NCBI GenBank assembly: GCA_002299675.1
Contig: DBOW01000055.1
Coordinates: 6,186-12,930 of the forward strand
Reading direction: 5' to 3'
Length of the DNA stretch: 6,745 nucleotides
From: Solobacterium sp. UBA636
Lineage (GTDB): Bacteria; Bacillota_I; Bacilli_A; Erysipelotrichales; Erysipelotrichaceae
In this document: piece after piece, positions 1 through 6,193 of the stretch
Position numbering within the stretch: position 1 is the stretch's first letter
Layout of the letters: the number at the start of each line of letters is the position of its first letter
Made by a program: the position numbers and the translations under genes
Notes under the pieces: model-generated
Told to the model about the DNA's origin: nothing
Database searches by the model: none
Seen by the model: only the letters and a program-made list of their open reading frames with translations

Positions 1-108
1 CTTCTTCATGTAAGCAGCTGCAAATGTGCTTTGGATGATATTGAACAGATACTTCTGGCAAACGGAATTGACATAAAAAGACAAAAAGACAGATATCCCA
101 TCACTTAG
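1..108 (+). CDS. 3' end of an unidentified gene (partial, 35 codons visible)
   Basis: Frame 1 is open from the window edge to a TAG stop at 106-108 and encodes a 35-residue tail with a CKC motif near its start and a basic, hydrophilic C-terminus ending in RYPIT. I do not recognise the family. Two things argue that it is a true C-terminus: the frame looks protein-like (an amphipathic stretch, DDIEQILLANGI), and it ends inside a hairpin that would terminate both this gene and the convergent uvrB operon. Its last codons contain two back-to-back copies of the octamer AAAAAGAC. The upstream part lies outside the window, so length and function cannot be judged. Confidence 0.5.
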   Translation, partial: LLHVSSCKCALDDIEQILLANGIDIKRQKDRYPIT

Positions 109-129
109 AAAGATGTTGATATCTGTCTT
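86..129. terminator. Bidirectional intrinsic terminator between convergent genes
   Basis: A perfect 12-bp inverted repeat is formed by AAGACAGATATC (86-97) and GATATCTGTCTT (118-129). The 20-nt loop can close further by pairing CATC (99-102) with GATG (112-115). Read on the minus strand, the distal arm runs into a T-rich tract (five Ts, G, TC, four Ts), a good exit for the operon ending in uvrB, whose stop codon is at 135-137. Read on the plus strand, the tail is the weaker ATATTTTAT. The stop codon of the plus-strand gene lies in the loop, so this hairpin partly overlaps coding sequence. Confidence 0.8.
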
Positions 130-134
130 ATATT

Positions 135-2108
135 TTATCCAGCCTTAAGTTCCAGAATTATGTCTCTGAGCTCAGCTGCTCTTTCAAAATTAAGCGTTCT
201 GGCTGCCTCTTTCATCTGCTTCTCAAGCTCGGCTATCATCTTTTCAGTTTCCTTAACCGTATGTTTCTTCTTATGCAGATAGTCACTTACTGACTTCTTT
301 GTTTCCTTGCCATGAATTGTCTCGGTAATCTCTTTTCTGATGGTCTTAGGCACAATATTATGCTCGGCATTATAGGCTTCCTGAATCGATCTTCTTCGAT
401 TAGTTTCATTAATTGCCTTTGTCATTGAATCAGTCATCTTGTCAGCATACATGATTACCCGTCCATTTTCATTTCTTGCTGCACGGCCAATAGTCTGAAT
501 TAAAGACCTTTCACTTCTCAAGAACCCTTCCTTATCGGCGTCAAGTATCGCAATTAAAGATACCTCCGGAATATCCAGTCCCTCTCTTAAAAGGTTAATA
601 CCAACCAGTACATCATATTCGCCCTTTCTCAGATCATGAATAATTTCGGTTCTCTCCAATGTTTTAGTTTCATGGTGCAGATAGGCAACCTTCAGATTCT
701 GTTTCTTTAAAAATTCAGTCAGATCCTCAGCCATCTTGACAGTTAAAGTCGTAATCAGCGTTCTTTCGTTTTTTTCAATCTGCTTATTAATTTCCTCAAG
801 CAGATTATCAATCTGACCTACGGTTTCTCTTACCTCAATAAGCGGATCTAAAAGCCCGGTAGGACGGATAATCTGTTCAACAACCTGATTATTGACCTTT
901 TCAAGCTCATAGTCACCAGGAGTAGCGGAAACATAAATACGGTCTGCTGGAATATTTTCAAACTCCTCAAAGAACATTGGCCTGTTCTCAAGGGCACTTG
1001 GAAGTCTGAAACCATAGTCTACCAGTGTCTGTTTACGGGCATGATCACCATTATACATGCCTCTGATCTGTGGTAAAGAGGCATGAGATTCATCCACTAC
1101 AATCAGAAAATCATCTGAAAAATAGTCAAAAAGATTATAAGGCCTCTCACCTGGCTTTCTGTGATCAATATGCATCGAATAGTTTTCAATACCCGAACAC
1201 ATACCGGTTTCCCTCAAAGCTTCTAAGTCATAGCGACAGCGCTGTTCAAGCCTCTCATATTCCAGAGGCTTATTATTGTCCTTAAAATACTTAAGTCTCT
1301 CCTCAAGTTCAGCTTCAATACCATCACAGGCAATATGAATATCATCCATATTGCGGGCATAGCCGCTTGAGGGATATATATTATAGACAAGATAGCCATT
1401 TAATACATTCTTGGTTAATGGATCAATCTCGGTGATTCTTTCAATTTCATCATCAAAAAGCTCAATACGTATCGCAAAAGAATCAGTATGGCCAGGCCTT
1501 ATTTCAACCACATCTCCCTTAAGTGAAAAAGTACCTCTGGTGGTATCCACATCATTTCTCTGATACTGCCTTAATATCAGCTTTCTGGCCAGTTCCTGGC
1601 GGTCAATGGTCTCCCCTACTTTCAGAGTAAAGAACATATCCTTATAGTCGGAAGGATTGCTGGAAGCATAGATGCAGGCAACTGAAGCTACAACTATAAC
1701 ATCTTTTCTCTCCAGCAGTGAATTATAGGCCGACATTCTTAACATATCGATTTCATCATTGGTTACTGCATTCTTTTCAATATAGGTATCACTTTTAGGC
1801 AAATAGGCTTCTGGCTGATAATAGTCAAAGTTAGAGACAAAATACTCTACCGCATTCTCAGGAAAAAACTCCTTGAACTCCGAATAAAGCTGCCCAGCCA
1901 GCGTTTTATTATGCGCAAAAACCAGTGTTGGCTTCTGCACTCTTTCAATGACATTGGCAATAGTAAAAGTCTTACCGGTACCGGTTGCACCTAGAAGTAC
2001 CTGTTCATGTTTATGATTCTTTAAGCCTTGAACAAGTGAATCAATAGCTTCCGGCTGATCACCTGTCGGTTTAAATTTAGATACCAGTTTAAATTTCTTT
2101 TCTTCCAT
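135..2108 (-). CDS. uvrB: UvrB, excinuclease ABC subunit B
   Basis: UvrB is the damage-verifying helicase-like subunit of bacterial nucleotide excision repair; it is loaded on DNA by UvrA and recruits the UvrC nuclease. From the ATG at 2108 the protein is 657 residues, the normal family length. Visible features: Walker A GATGTGKT (40-47); the damage-sensing beta-hairpin region (about 88-115); motif II DESH (339-342); motif III SATPG (394-398); motif V (about 503-516, GINLLREGLDIPE); motif VI QTIGRAARN (538-546); and a C-terminal UVR domain (about 620-655) that pairs with UvrC. A TTG four codons upstream would add MVNK, but the ATG start aligns with the MKDRFELVSK start of Bacillus UvrB. The ATG lies one base after the stop of the upstream methyltransferase gene and has no clear ribosome binding site, so translational coupling is likely. 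Oddities: the hairpin has NF (93-94) where YY is usual, uvrA is not adjacent, and I see no LexA box. Identity is certain. Confidence 0.98.
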   Translation of the reverse strand: MEEKKFKLVSKFKPTGDQPEAIDSLVQGLKNHKHEQVLLGATGTGKTFTIANVIERVQKPTLVFAHNKTLAGQLYSEFKEFFPENAVEYFVSNFDYYQPEAYLPKSDTYIEKNAVTNDEIDMLRMSAYNSLLERKDVIVVASVACIYASSNPSDYKDMFFTLKVGETIDRQELARKLILRQYQRNDVDTTRGTFSLKGDVVEIRPGHTDSFAIRIELFDDEIERITEIDPLTKNVLNGYLVYNIYPSSGYARNMDDIHIACDGIEAELEERLKYFKDNNKPLEYERLEQRCRYDLEALRETGMCSGIENYSMHIDHRKPGERPYNLFDYFSDDFLIVVDESHASLPQIRGMYNGDHARKQTLVDYGFRLPSALENRPMFFEEFENIPADRIYVSATPGDYELEKVNNQVVEQIIRPTGLLDPLIEVRETVGQIDNLLEEINKQIEKNERTLITTLTVKMAEDLTEFLKKQNLKVAYLHHETKTLERTEIIHDLRKGEYDVLVGINLLREGLDIPEVSLIAILDADKEGFLRSERSLIQTIGRAARNENGRVIMYADKMTDSMTKAINETNRRRSIQEAYNAEHNIVPKTIRKEITETIHGKETKKSVSDYLHKKKHTVKETEKMIAELEKQMKEAARTLNFERAAELRDIILELKAG

Positions 2109-2109
2109 C

Positions 2110-2823
2110 TTATTTACCAAAACGATACATCACAATAGCTCCAGCCATTGCCACATTTAAAGAATCAATATTATGCATATCGATTTTAACTACCTCATCA
2201 CTGATTTCAAAAGTAGACTCCCTGACACCGCTTCCCTCATTTCCAAGAATAAAAGCCATTCTGTCTTCACTTTTTACTTCATACAGTTCCTTAGAATAAG
2301 CCTTTAATCCAGTTGCATATACCTTATAGCCGTTATTATGCAGCCTGCCTATTACATGCTCAGAACTATCATGCATAATATTAATACTGTATAAAGCCTT
2401 AAGACCATTGCTTAAACACTTTGGATGATAGATATCAGCTGTACTTCCACAAAGATATACCATATCAAAACCAAACAGAAAGGCATTATTAAGACACATA
2501 CCAATATTAAGCGGATCCTGCAGTTCCTCCAGAATCAGCACTCTGTCACTTAAAACTTCCTTTTCCTTCACCGGCAATCCAATACCAATAAAACCCAGAT
2601 TATCACATTTGGCAATCTTGTTCATAACCTCTTGAGACACTTCAAAAGAATTATTGAATTCAAAAGGCCTGTCACCGCAGTATATCAGGGTTTTAAGATA
2701 ATTACACTCATACGCAAGCCTGACATTATCTTCATCCAATATCAGATACTCATCCTGACGGTACTTCTTATTGTGAAGTTTGGTCCATTCCTTTACCTTC
2801 TTATTATCCAGAGAACTTATCAT
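2110..2823 (-). CDS. SpoU/TrmH-family RNA 2'-O-methyltransferase with altered motif 1 (SpoU B)
   Basis: This 237-residue protein has the layout of a SPOUT-class TrmH-family enzyme: a small N-terminal RNA-binding-type domain (about 1-85), then a knotted SAM-binding domain (about 93-237). Family members transfer methyl from SAM to ribose 2'-OH in rRNA or tRNA and act as dimers. Motif 1 is LQDPLNIGMCLNNA (101-114), motif 2 LGNEGSGV (193-200), and motif 3 IDMHNIDSLNVAMAGAI (214-230). Motifs 2 and 3 are canonical. In motif 1 the usual N-x-G-x-x-x-R pattern ends in Asn112 instead of the Arg that assists catalysis in TrmH-type enzymes, so activity may be altered or lost. The start overlaps the upstream gene in an ATGA (2820-2823), with GAGGG 9 nt upstream as ribosome binding site. 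The substrate cannot be named from sequence. A role as catalytically weak partner of the neighbouring paralogue is possible but inferred. Confidence 0.88.
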   Translation of the reverse strand: MISSLDNKKVKEWTKLHNKKYRQDEYLILDEDNVRLAYECNYLKTLIYCGDRPFEFNNSFEVSQEVMNKIAKCDNLGFIGIGLPVKEKEVLSDRVLILEELQDPLNIGMCLNNAFLFGFDMVYLCGSTADIYHPKCLSNGLKALYSINIMHDSSEHVIGRLHNNGYKVYATGLKAYSKELYEVKSEDRMAFILGNEGSGVRESTFEISDEVVKIDMHNIDSLNVAMAGAIVMYRFGK

Positions 2824-3518
2824 TGCCTTTTACCCTCATAAATCAATGTTGCCACAACCGAGGCTACGGAAGCCGCATTTAAAGAATTGCGGAAATCAGA
2901 AGCGTAGGGAATAAAAAGATAATCATCACACAGTTCCATTAATGATTTAGATATACCTCTTTTTTCTCCTCCCAGCATAAAAAGACATTTCTTCTTAAAA
3001 TCATAATCAAAAATATCTGAAGCATCATCACCTCTTTTAAGCGCAATAAAACGGTAATCCTTTTTCAGACACTTTAAATCATCTATATCTTTCATATATC
3101 TGACATTCATCATATCAAAAGCCCCAGCTGAAGACTTAAGTATCTGAGCTTCCATACTTTCATAGTTTCTTTCAGGAAGCAGTATATTATTTATCCCAAA
3201 GGCATATAATGTCCGCATAATATAGCCGATATTAAAGGGATCCTCTATCCCATCAATATAGAATATATCGCTTTCATCAAACTCATCAGACACCCTTCCA
3301 CCGGCATATGCCAGTATGCCGCCATAGGTCCTGGAACAGGACTGTTTATCAAGTTCTTCTCTTTTTAGTTCTGTAAGTTCAATTCCCTCTTCTTTTGCCA
3401 GAAAGCGAATATAATTAAAATCCTTATCATGTTTGTTTTCATCAATAAGGATTTTTTCGATTTTTCTTTTATGATTTTTGACAGCGGCTTTAACGCTTAT
3501 ACTGCCTTCAATTATCAT
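2820..3518 (-). CDS. SpoU/TrmH-family RNA 2'-O-methyltransferase (SpoU A)
   Basis: This is a 232-residue TrmH-family methyltransferase, expected to methylate a ribose 2'-OH of rRNA or tRNA using SAM. The N-terminal part (about 1-75) begins MIIEGSISVKAAV, resembling the substrate-binding domain of RlmB-like enzymes, and contains the YGGILAYA segment (65-72) seen before the catalytic domain in this family. The catalytic domain carries motif 1 IDGIEDPFNIGYIMRT (88-103) with Asn96 and Arg102 intact, motif 2 LGGEKRGIS (182-190), and motif 3 IPYASDFRNSLNAASVAS (203-220). Unlike the next gene, all expected catalytic positions are present. Its ATG overlaps the trhP2 stop codon (ATGA, 3515-3518) and has AAAGG at a 7-nt spacing. 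The target nucleotide is unknown; genomic company with tRNA-hydroxylation genes hints at tRNA, but that is inference. Confidence 0.9.
   Translation of the reverse strand: MIIEGSISVKAAVKNHKRKIEKILIDENKHDKDFNYIRFLAKEEGIELTELKREELDKQSCSRTYGGILAYAGGRVSDEFDESDIFYIDGIEDPFNIGYIMRTLYAFGINNILLPERNYESMEAQILKSSAGAFDMMNVRYMKDIDDLKCLKKDYRFIALKRGDDASDIFDYDFKKKCLFMLGGEKRGISKSLMELCDDYLFIPYASDFRNSLNAASVASVVATLIYEGKRQ
2833..2837 (-). promoter_or_regulatory. Ribosome binding site of SpoU B
   Basis: GAGGG on the minus strand sits 9 nt before the ATG at 2823. A second purine run, AAAAGG (2826-2831), is only 2 nt from the ATG and so too close to be the main site. Confidence 0.55.
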
Positions 3519-4720
3519 GATCTGACCTTTCTGATCATATAGCCTTTTTTAACTTTCGCAGGTAAACGCATATAAACCAGCGAGGTTGGTTTATTGGCCA
3601 TATTAAGCAGTTTCCATTCATCAGAGAACATCATGGTGTTCTTAAACTGAGTATTGGGCAGATCTGGTCCAAATACTTCCAGTGTATCATTCAGGACAAA
3701 GATATTTTTTACTTCTACCAGAGCCAGATTTCTGGTTTCGTCGTAGTTTTTGACAAGACCAACATAATCATGTGTTACACCAGCACCATTTACACCATAT
3801 AGATGTTTATCTTCACTGCATTCACCAGATAAGAAGCCATCATCGCTTGGCCTGTTTTCGGCTTTATCCAGTTCTGCATCATAATAGGCCAGCCTTTCTT
3901 CTTCCAGATGACCTTTTTCATATATTTCATCTATCATTTCACGATAGGTTTTAACTACCTGAGCTATATAGTATTCTGACTTCATTCGGCCTTCTATTTT
4001 TAAAGAGGCAACATTTGCCTTCATCATTTCTTCAATATATGATGAAGCTCTTAAGTCTTTGGATGAAAGCGAGAACAGAACGTTTTTATCGCTTATTTCT
4101 TCATCACCTTTATATACGCGATACTTCCAGCGGCACGAATGTGCGCAGCCACCCTTATTGGCATCGCGGTTAGTCATGCGGTTAGAAAGTGTGCAGCGTC
4201 CCGAATAGTTTGAACACATGCCGCCATGAATAAAGACCTCAAGTTCGCAGATATTCTTCCAGGCTATCTGCTTAATTTCGTTAATCGAGCATTCCCTGCC
4301 CAGTACCACTCTGTCGGCACCAAAGCTTTTCAGATAGCCTACAGATTCTGAATTAAGACTTGAGAGCTGAGTTGAAATATGACATTCCAGTTCTGGCGCA
4401 ACCGATTTTACAATCTGAACAAGCCCAATGCTAGAAATAATCAGGGCATCAACCTTAAGATCTCTTAAGGCAATTATGTATTCTTTTACGCCTTCAAAGT
4501 CTTCATCGTGGAAGACGATATTCATGGTTACATAGACTTTTCTCTTTCTTTCATGAGCATATTCAACTATTTCCTTAATATCTTCAAGCTCAAAGTTTGA
4601 AGCACGGGAACGTAAAGAAAACATCTTGCCGCCTATATAAACGGCATCAGCTCCATAATCAATCGCAAATTTTGCCTTTTTAAGATCCTTGGCAGGCGCT
4701 AATAATTCTGGCTTAATCAT
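3515..4720 (-). CDS. trhP2: TrhP2-like U32 family protein, tRNA uridine-34 C5-hydroxylation
   Basis: This 401-residue protein belongs to peptidase family U32, whose bacterial members include YegQ/TrhP and B. subtilis YrrO (TrhP2). These proteins are required for C5-hydroxylation of wobble uridine 34 in tRNA, in a prephenate-dependent route. The N-terminus MIKPELLAPAKDLKKAKFAIDYGADAVYIGG is in the typical U32 style. The family signature spans about 161-179 (EVFIHGGMC...GRCTLS), with cysteines at 169 and 176, followed by Cys192 and Cys196 (GGCAHSCRW). These four cysteines match the set proposed to hold an iron-sulfur cluster in U32 RNA hydroxylases. A C-terminal domain (about 310-401) carries the GLVKNYD segment. 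The start overlaps the preceding trhP1 gene by 8 nt and has AAGGA 8 nt upstream. Annotation as a 'protease' would be misleading. The family call is firm; the exact reaction rests on the paired TrhP1/TrhP2 context. Confidence 0.9.
   Translation of the reverse strand: MIKPELLAPAKDLKKAKFAIDYGADAVYIGGKMFSLRSRASNFELEDIKEIVEYAHERKRKVYVTMNIVFHDEDFEGVKEYIIALRDLKVDALIISSIGLVQIVKSVAPELECHISTQLSSLNSESVGYLKSFGADRVVLGRECSINEIKQIAWKNICELEVFIHGGMCSNYSGRCTLSNRMTNRDANKGGCAHSCRWKYRVYKGDEEISDKNVLFSLSSKDLRASSYIEEMMKANVASLKIEGRMKSEYYIAQVVKTYREMIDEIYEKGHLEEERLAYYDAELDKAENRPSDDGFLSGECSEDKHLYGVNGAGVTHDYVGLVKNYDETRNLALVEVKNIFVLNDTLEVFGPDLPNTQFKNTMMFSDEWKLLNMANKPTSLVYMRLPAKVKKGYMIRKVRS
3526..3530 (-). promoter_or_regulatory. 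Ribosome binding site of SpoU A
   Basis: AAAGG on the minus strand sits 7 nt before the ATG at 3518, inside the end of trhP2. It supports that start, which overlaps the upstream stop codon as ATGA. Confidence 0.6.
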
Positions 4721-5591
4721 CGTTTTCTTCCTTTGTGGTCATTACTTTTTTATAAAGAAAAGCACTGTCGATATATTCATAGTCTTTTTTAAGCTCATCA
4801 ATAAGTTCCTGAGCATTTTCTTCATTTAATGTTTTCAGTTCCTTCAGAACCCTTAGAACAAGTTCATCCTCAACAAAATCACTGTCTACTATGCAATGAT
4901 TGATTTTCTCTCTGATTTTTACAAGTTCAGGATAGAAACAGAGCACATTATCAGAATAGATTTCAGTACCATAACGGGTTTCTCTGACTGGCAGATGATA
5001 GTTTCTTGATTCCTCAACCAGAGAAATATCAGATCTGTCAGTTAAATTAATATCATTGCCTATCTCTTTAAAATAATTGGACAGGAATCTCCGCTTAGAC
5101 AAAGACATTCTCAGATGACCAAAAATCTGCATATCGCATTTTCCCGGGAATCTGTTCAGTATTGTCTCATATTCCTCATATGTCAGTTCCCTGTTTAAGA
5201 CAACCCCAATATTCTGTTTAATATAGAAGGCCGCATCTACACAGTTTGTAATCATTGTCACCGGATCATAAACAAGGCGGTCGTTTAAGCCGAATGTTTC
5301 CGCTGCCGGAATAACCCCCAGATCAGCAAAATAGATGCCATCTGGCTTAATGGATGTAAGAAGCTCAAAATAATGATATAGACTGGCTTTATCACTTTCC
5401 GCAATCAGGGAATCAATTGATATATAGCGTTTTAACCCCAATTCCTTGCATCTTACATTGATTTCCTTGATATCTATCAGATCATAGCTGTATTTATTTG
5501 AAAAAACCGAACCAAAAATAACACCATCCGCACTATCTGAATCAATTTTATCAAGCAGCTCTTTTCTTGTTAAAGACAATAAAATTTCCAT
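4713..5591 (-). CDS. trhP1: TrhP1-like U32 family partner protein, lacking the cluster cysteines
   Basis: This 292-residue protein is the first gene of the operon and a short, divergent U32-family protein resembling B. subtilis YrrN (TrhP1), which works with TrhP2 in tRNA uridine-34 hydroxylation. TIM-barrel-like segments include DGVIFGSVFS (22-31) and PDGIYFADLG (83-92). The region matching the U32 signature is CDMQIFGHLRMSLSKRRFLS (152-171): the FGH core survives, but the cysteines of the signature are replaced by Ser and Arg. It therefore probably cannot bind the metal cluster and may act as a structural or tRNA-binding partner of the next gene's product, with which it overlaps by 8 nt. 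The C-terminal about 60 residues are charged and helical-looking. The ATG at 5591 has no Shine-Dalgarno sequence; an extended -10-like element ends 6 nt before it. TrhP1 identity is inferred from length, motif position and gene order. Confidence 0.8.
   Translation of the reverse strand: MEILLSLTRKELLDKIDSDSADGVIFGSVFSNKYSYDLIDIKEINVRCKELGLKRYISIDSLIAESDKASLYHYFELLTSIKPDGIYFADLGVIPAAETFGLNDRLVYDPVTMITNCVDAAFYIKQNIGVVLNRELTYEEYETILNRFPGKCDMQIFGHLRMSLSKRRFLSNYFKEIGNDINLTDRSDISLVEESRNYHLPVRETRYGTEIYSDNVLCFYPELVKIREKINHCIVDSDFVEDELVLRVLKELKTLNEENAQELIDELKKDYEYIDSAFLYKKVMTTKEENDD
4727..4734 (-). promoter_or_regulatory. Ribosome binding site of trhP2
   Basis: The minus-strand sequence AAAGGAAG contains AAGGA placed 8 nt before the ATG at 4720. 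It lies inside the end of trhP1 and supports the 4720 start despite the 8-nt gene overlap. Confidence 0.7.
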
Positions 5592-5597
5592 ATAACA

Positions 5598-5606
5598 ATA
5601 ATATCA
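5598..5606 (-). promoter_or_regulatory. Extended -10 promoter element of the trhP1-uvrB operon
   Basis: The minus strand reads TGATATTAT, a TGn-type extended -10 with hexamer TATTAT (5 of 6 matches to TATAAT). Its last base is 6 nt from the A of the trhP1 ATG (5591), so transcription would be expected to start at or next to the start codon. No convincing -35 hexamer lies at the usual distance, as is common for extended -10 promoters. Not proven without transcript mapping. Confidence 0.55.
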
Positions 5607-5624
5607 CATCTATAAGCCAAACTA

Positions 5625-5633
5625 TGATAGAAT
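5625..5633 (+). promoter_or_regulatory. Extended -10 promoter element of the folT-like gene
   Basis: TGATAGAAT is a TGn extended -10 with hexamer TAGAAT (5 of 6 to TATAAT). It ends 7 nt before the ATG at 5641, which would place the transcript start at or beside the start codon. The alternative hexamer TATGAT (5623-5628) would give a leader of only a few bases. No clear -35 is visible. The AGGG at 5634-5637 is only 3 nt from the ATG, too close for a normal Shine-Dalgarno sequence. Confidence 0.55.
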
Positions 5634-5640
5634 AGGGCCT

Positions 5641-6147
5641 ATGAAAACAAGAAAAATGCTGATTCTGGCCATTCTTATGGCCCTGAACATTGCGATAAGC
5701 TCCATGTTCATCCAGGTGGGTCCAAACCTCCGCCTTTATTTCACATTTATTATCAATATGGTCATTGCGGCCAACTACTCACTTCCGGAAGTTATCATCT
5801 ATGCCATAGTACAGGATTTTCTGGCTTTCTTTCTTTTCCCAAGCGGGCCATTCTTCCTGGGCTATACTTTAACAGCGGTGGCAGGATGCGTTATCTATCA
5901 CATTTTTCTGCACAGGGAAGTTAATTTAAAAAACATCATAATATCTAAAACCCTGGTCAACATCTTTGTCAATGTAGGACTTAATTCCTTATGGTCAACA
6001 ATGTTATATTCAAAGGGCTATATCTACTATATGACTAAATCAATAGTAAAAAATCTGGCCATGCTGCCAATTGAAATACTGATGTTCTATACAGTATACA
6101 GACTGTTAAGGCCGCTCATATCTAAATATATGGCAGAAAAAAATTAA
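5641..6147 (+). CDS. folT: ECF transporter S component, folate (FolT) type
   Basis: This 168-residue, highly hydrophobic protein has about six predicted membrane segments (roughly 5-25, 32-45, 48-67, 71-91, 100-120, 138-158), the size and layout of an energy-coupling-factor S component. S components bind a vitamin in the membrane and share an EcfA/EcfA'/EcfT module usually encoded elsewhere. FolT-style features are the N-terminal MKTRKMLILAILMALNIAIS, the FPSGPFFLGYTLTA block (66-79), the LNSLW segment (114-118), and the KSIVKNLAMLPIE segment (133-145), where K137 occupies a basic position typical of the group. Folate specificity is inferred from this resemblance and could be another vitamin. 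The gene is divergent from the RNA-modification operon, has its own extended -10-like promoter and no Shine-Dalgarno, and is followed by a terminator, so it is probably monocistronic. Confidence 0.82.
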   Translation: MKTRKMLILAILMALNIAISSMFIQVGPNLRLYFTFIINMVIAANYSLPEVIIYAIVQDFLAFFLFPSGPFFLGYTLTAVAGCVIYHIFLHREVNLKNIIISKTLVNIFVNVGLNSLWSTMLYSKGYIYYMTKSIVKNLAMLPIEILMFYTVYRLLRPLISKYMAEKN

Positions 6148-6152
6148 CGCAT

Positions 6153-6177
6153 AATACTTCATAACGAAGTATTTTTT
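6153..6177 (+). terminator. Intrinsic terminator after the folT-like gene
   Basis: An 8-bp stem, AATACTTC (6153-6160) with GAAGTATT (6166-6173), closes a 5-nt loop and is followed by a T run ending at 6177. The stem is AT-rich and so only moderately strong, but its position 5 nt after the stop codon fits. The -10-like element of the next gene follows immediately, so the terminator occupies its -35 region. Confidence 0.65.
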
Positions 6178-6178
6178 A

Positions 6179-6187
6179 TGGGATAAT
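6179..6187 (+). promoter_or_regulatory. Extended -10 promoter element of the nim-like gene
   Basis: TGGGATAAT is a TGn extended -10 with hexamer GATAAT (5 of 6 to TATAAT). It ends 6 nt before the ATG at 6194, the same geometry as the two other promoters in this window. The overlapping GGGA (6180-6183), 10 nt before the ATG, could instead be read as a weak Shine-Dalgarno sequence, so this case is less clean than the other two. Confidence 0.45.
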
Positions 6188-6193
6188 TAATAT

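Noticed and set aside
1070..1285. Plus-strand open frame of 71 codons inside uvrB
   Set aside because: It lies wholly antisense to a strongly conserved part of uvrB, has no recognisable protein features and no ribosome binding site that I can see.
2106..2120. TTG start at 2120 for UvrB, adding four residues and overlapping the upstream gene
   Set aside because: The ATG at 2108 aligns with the N-terminus of Bacillus UvrB, and neither start has a convincing ribosome binding site. ATG directly after the upstream stop is the simpler choice.
2632..2841. Plus-strand open frame of 69 codons antisense to SpoU B
   Set aside because: Shadow of the real gene; the predicted peptide has no domain-like features.
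3772..3954. Plus-strand His-rich open frame of 60 codons antisense to trhP2
   Set aside because: The histidine richness comes from reading Asp/Glu-type codons of trhP2 on the other strand; no supporting signals.
3515..4720. Collagenase or secreted protease role for the U32 proteins
   Set aside because: U32 members are often labelled peptidases, but there is no signal peptide, and the TrhP1/TrhP2 pairing and cysteine set fit tRNA hydroxylation better.
5592..5640. Riboswitch (for example a folate-sensing one) upstream of the folT-like gene
   Set aside because: Only 49 bp separate the two divergent start codons, too short for a known vitamin riboswitch plus promoter.
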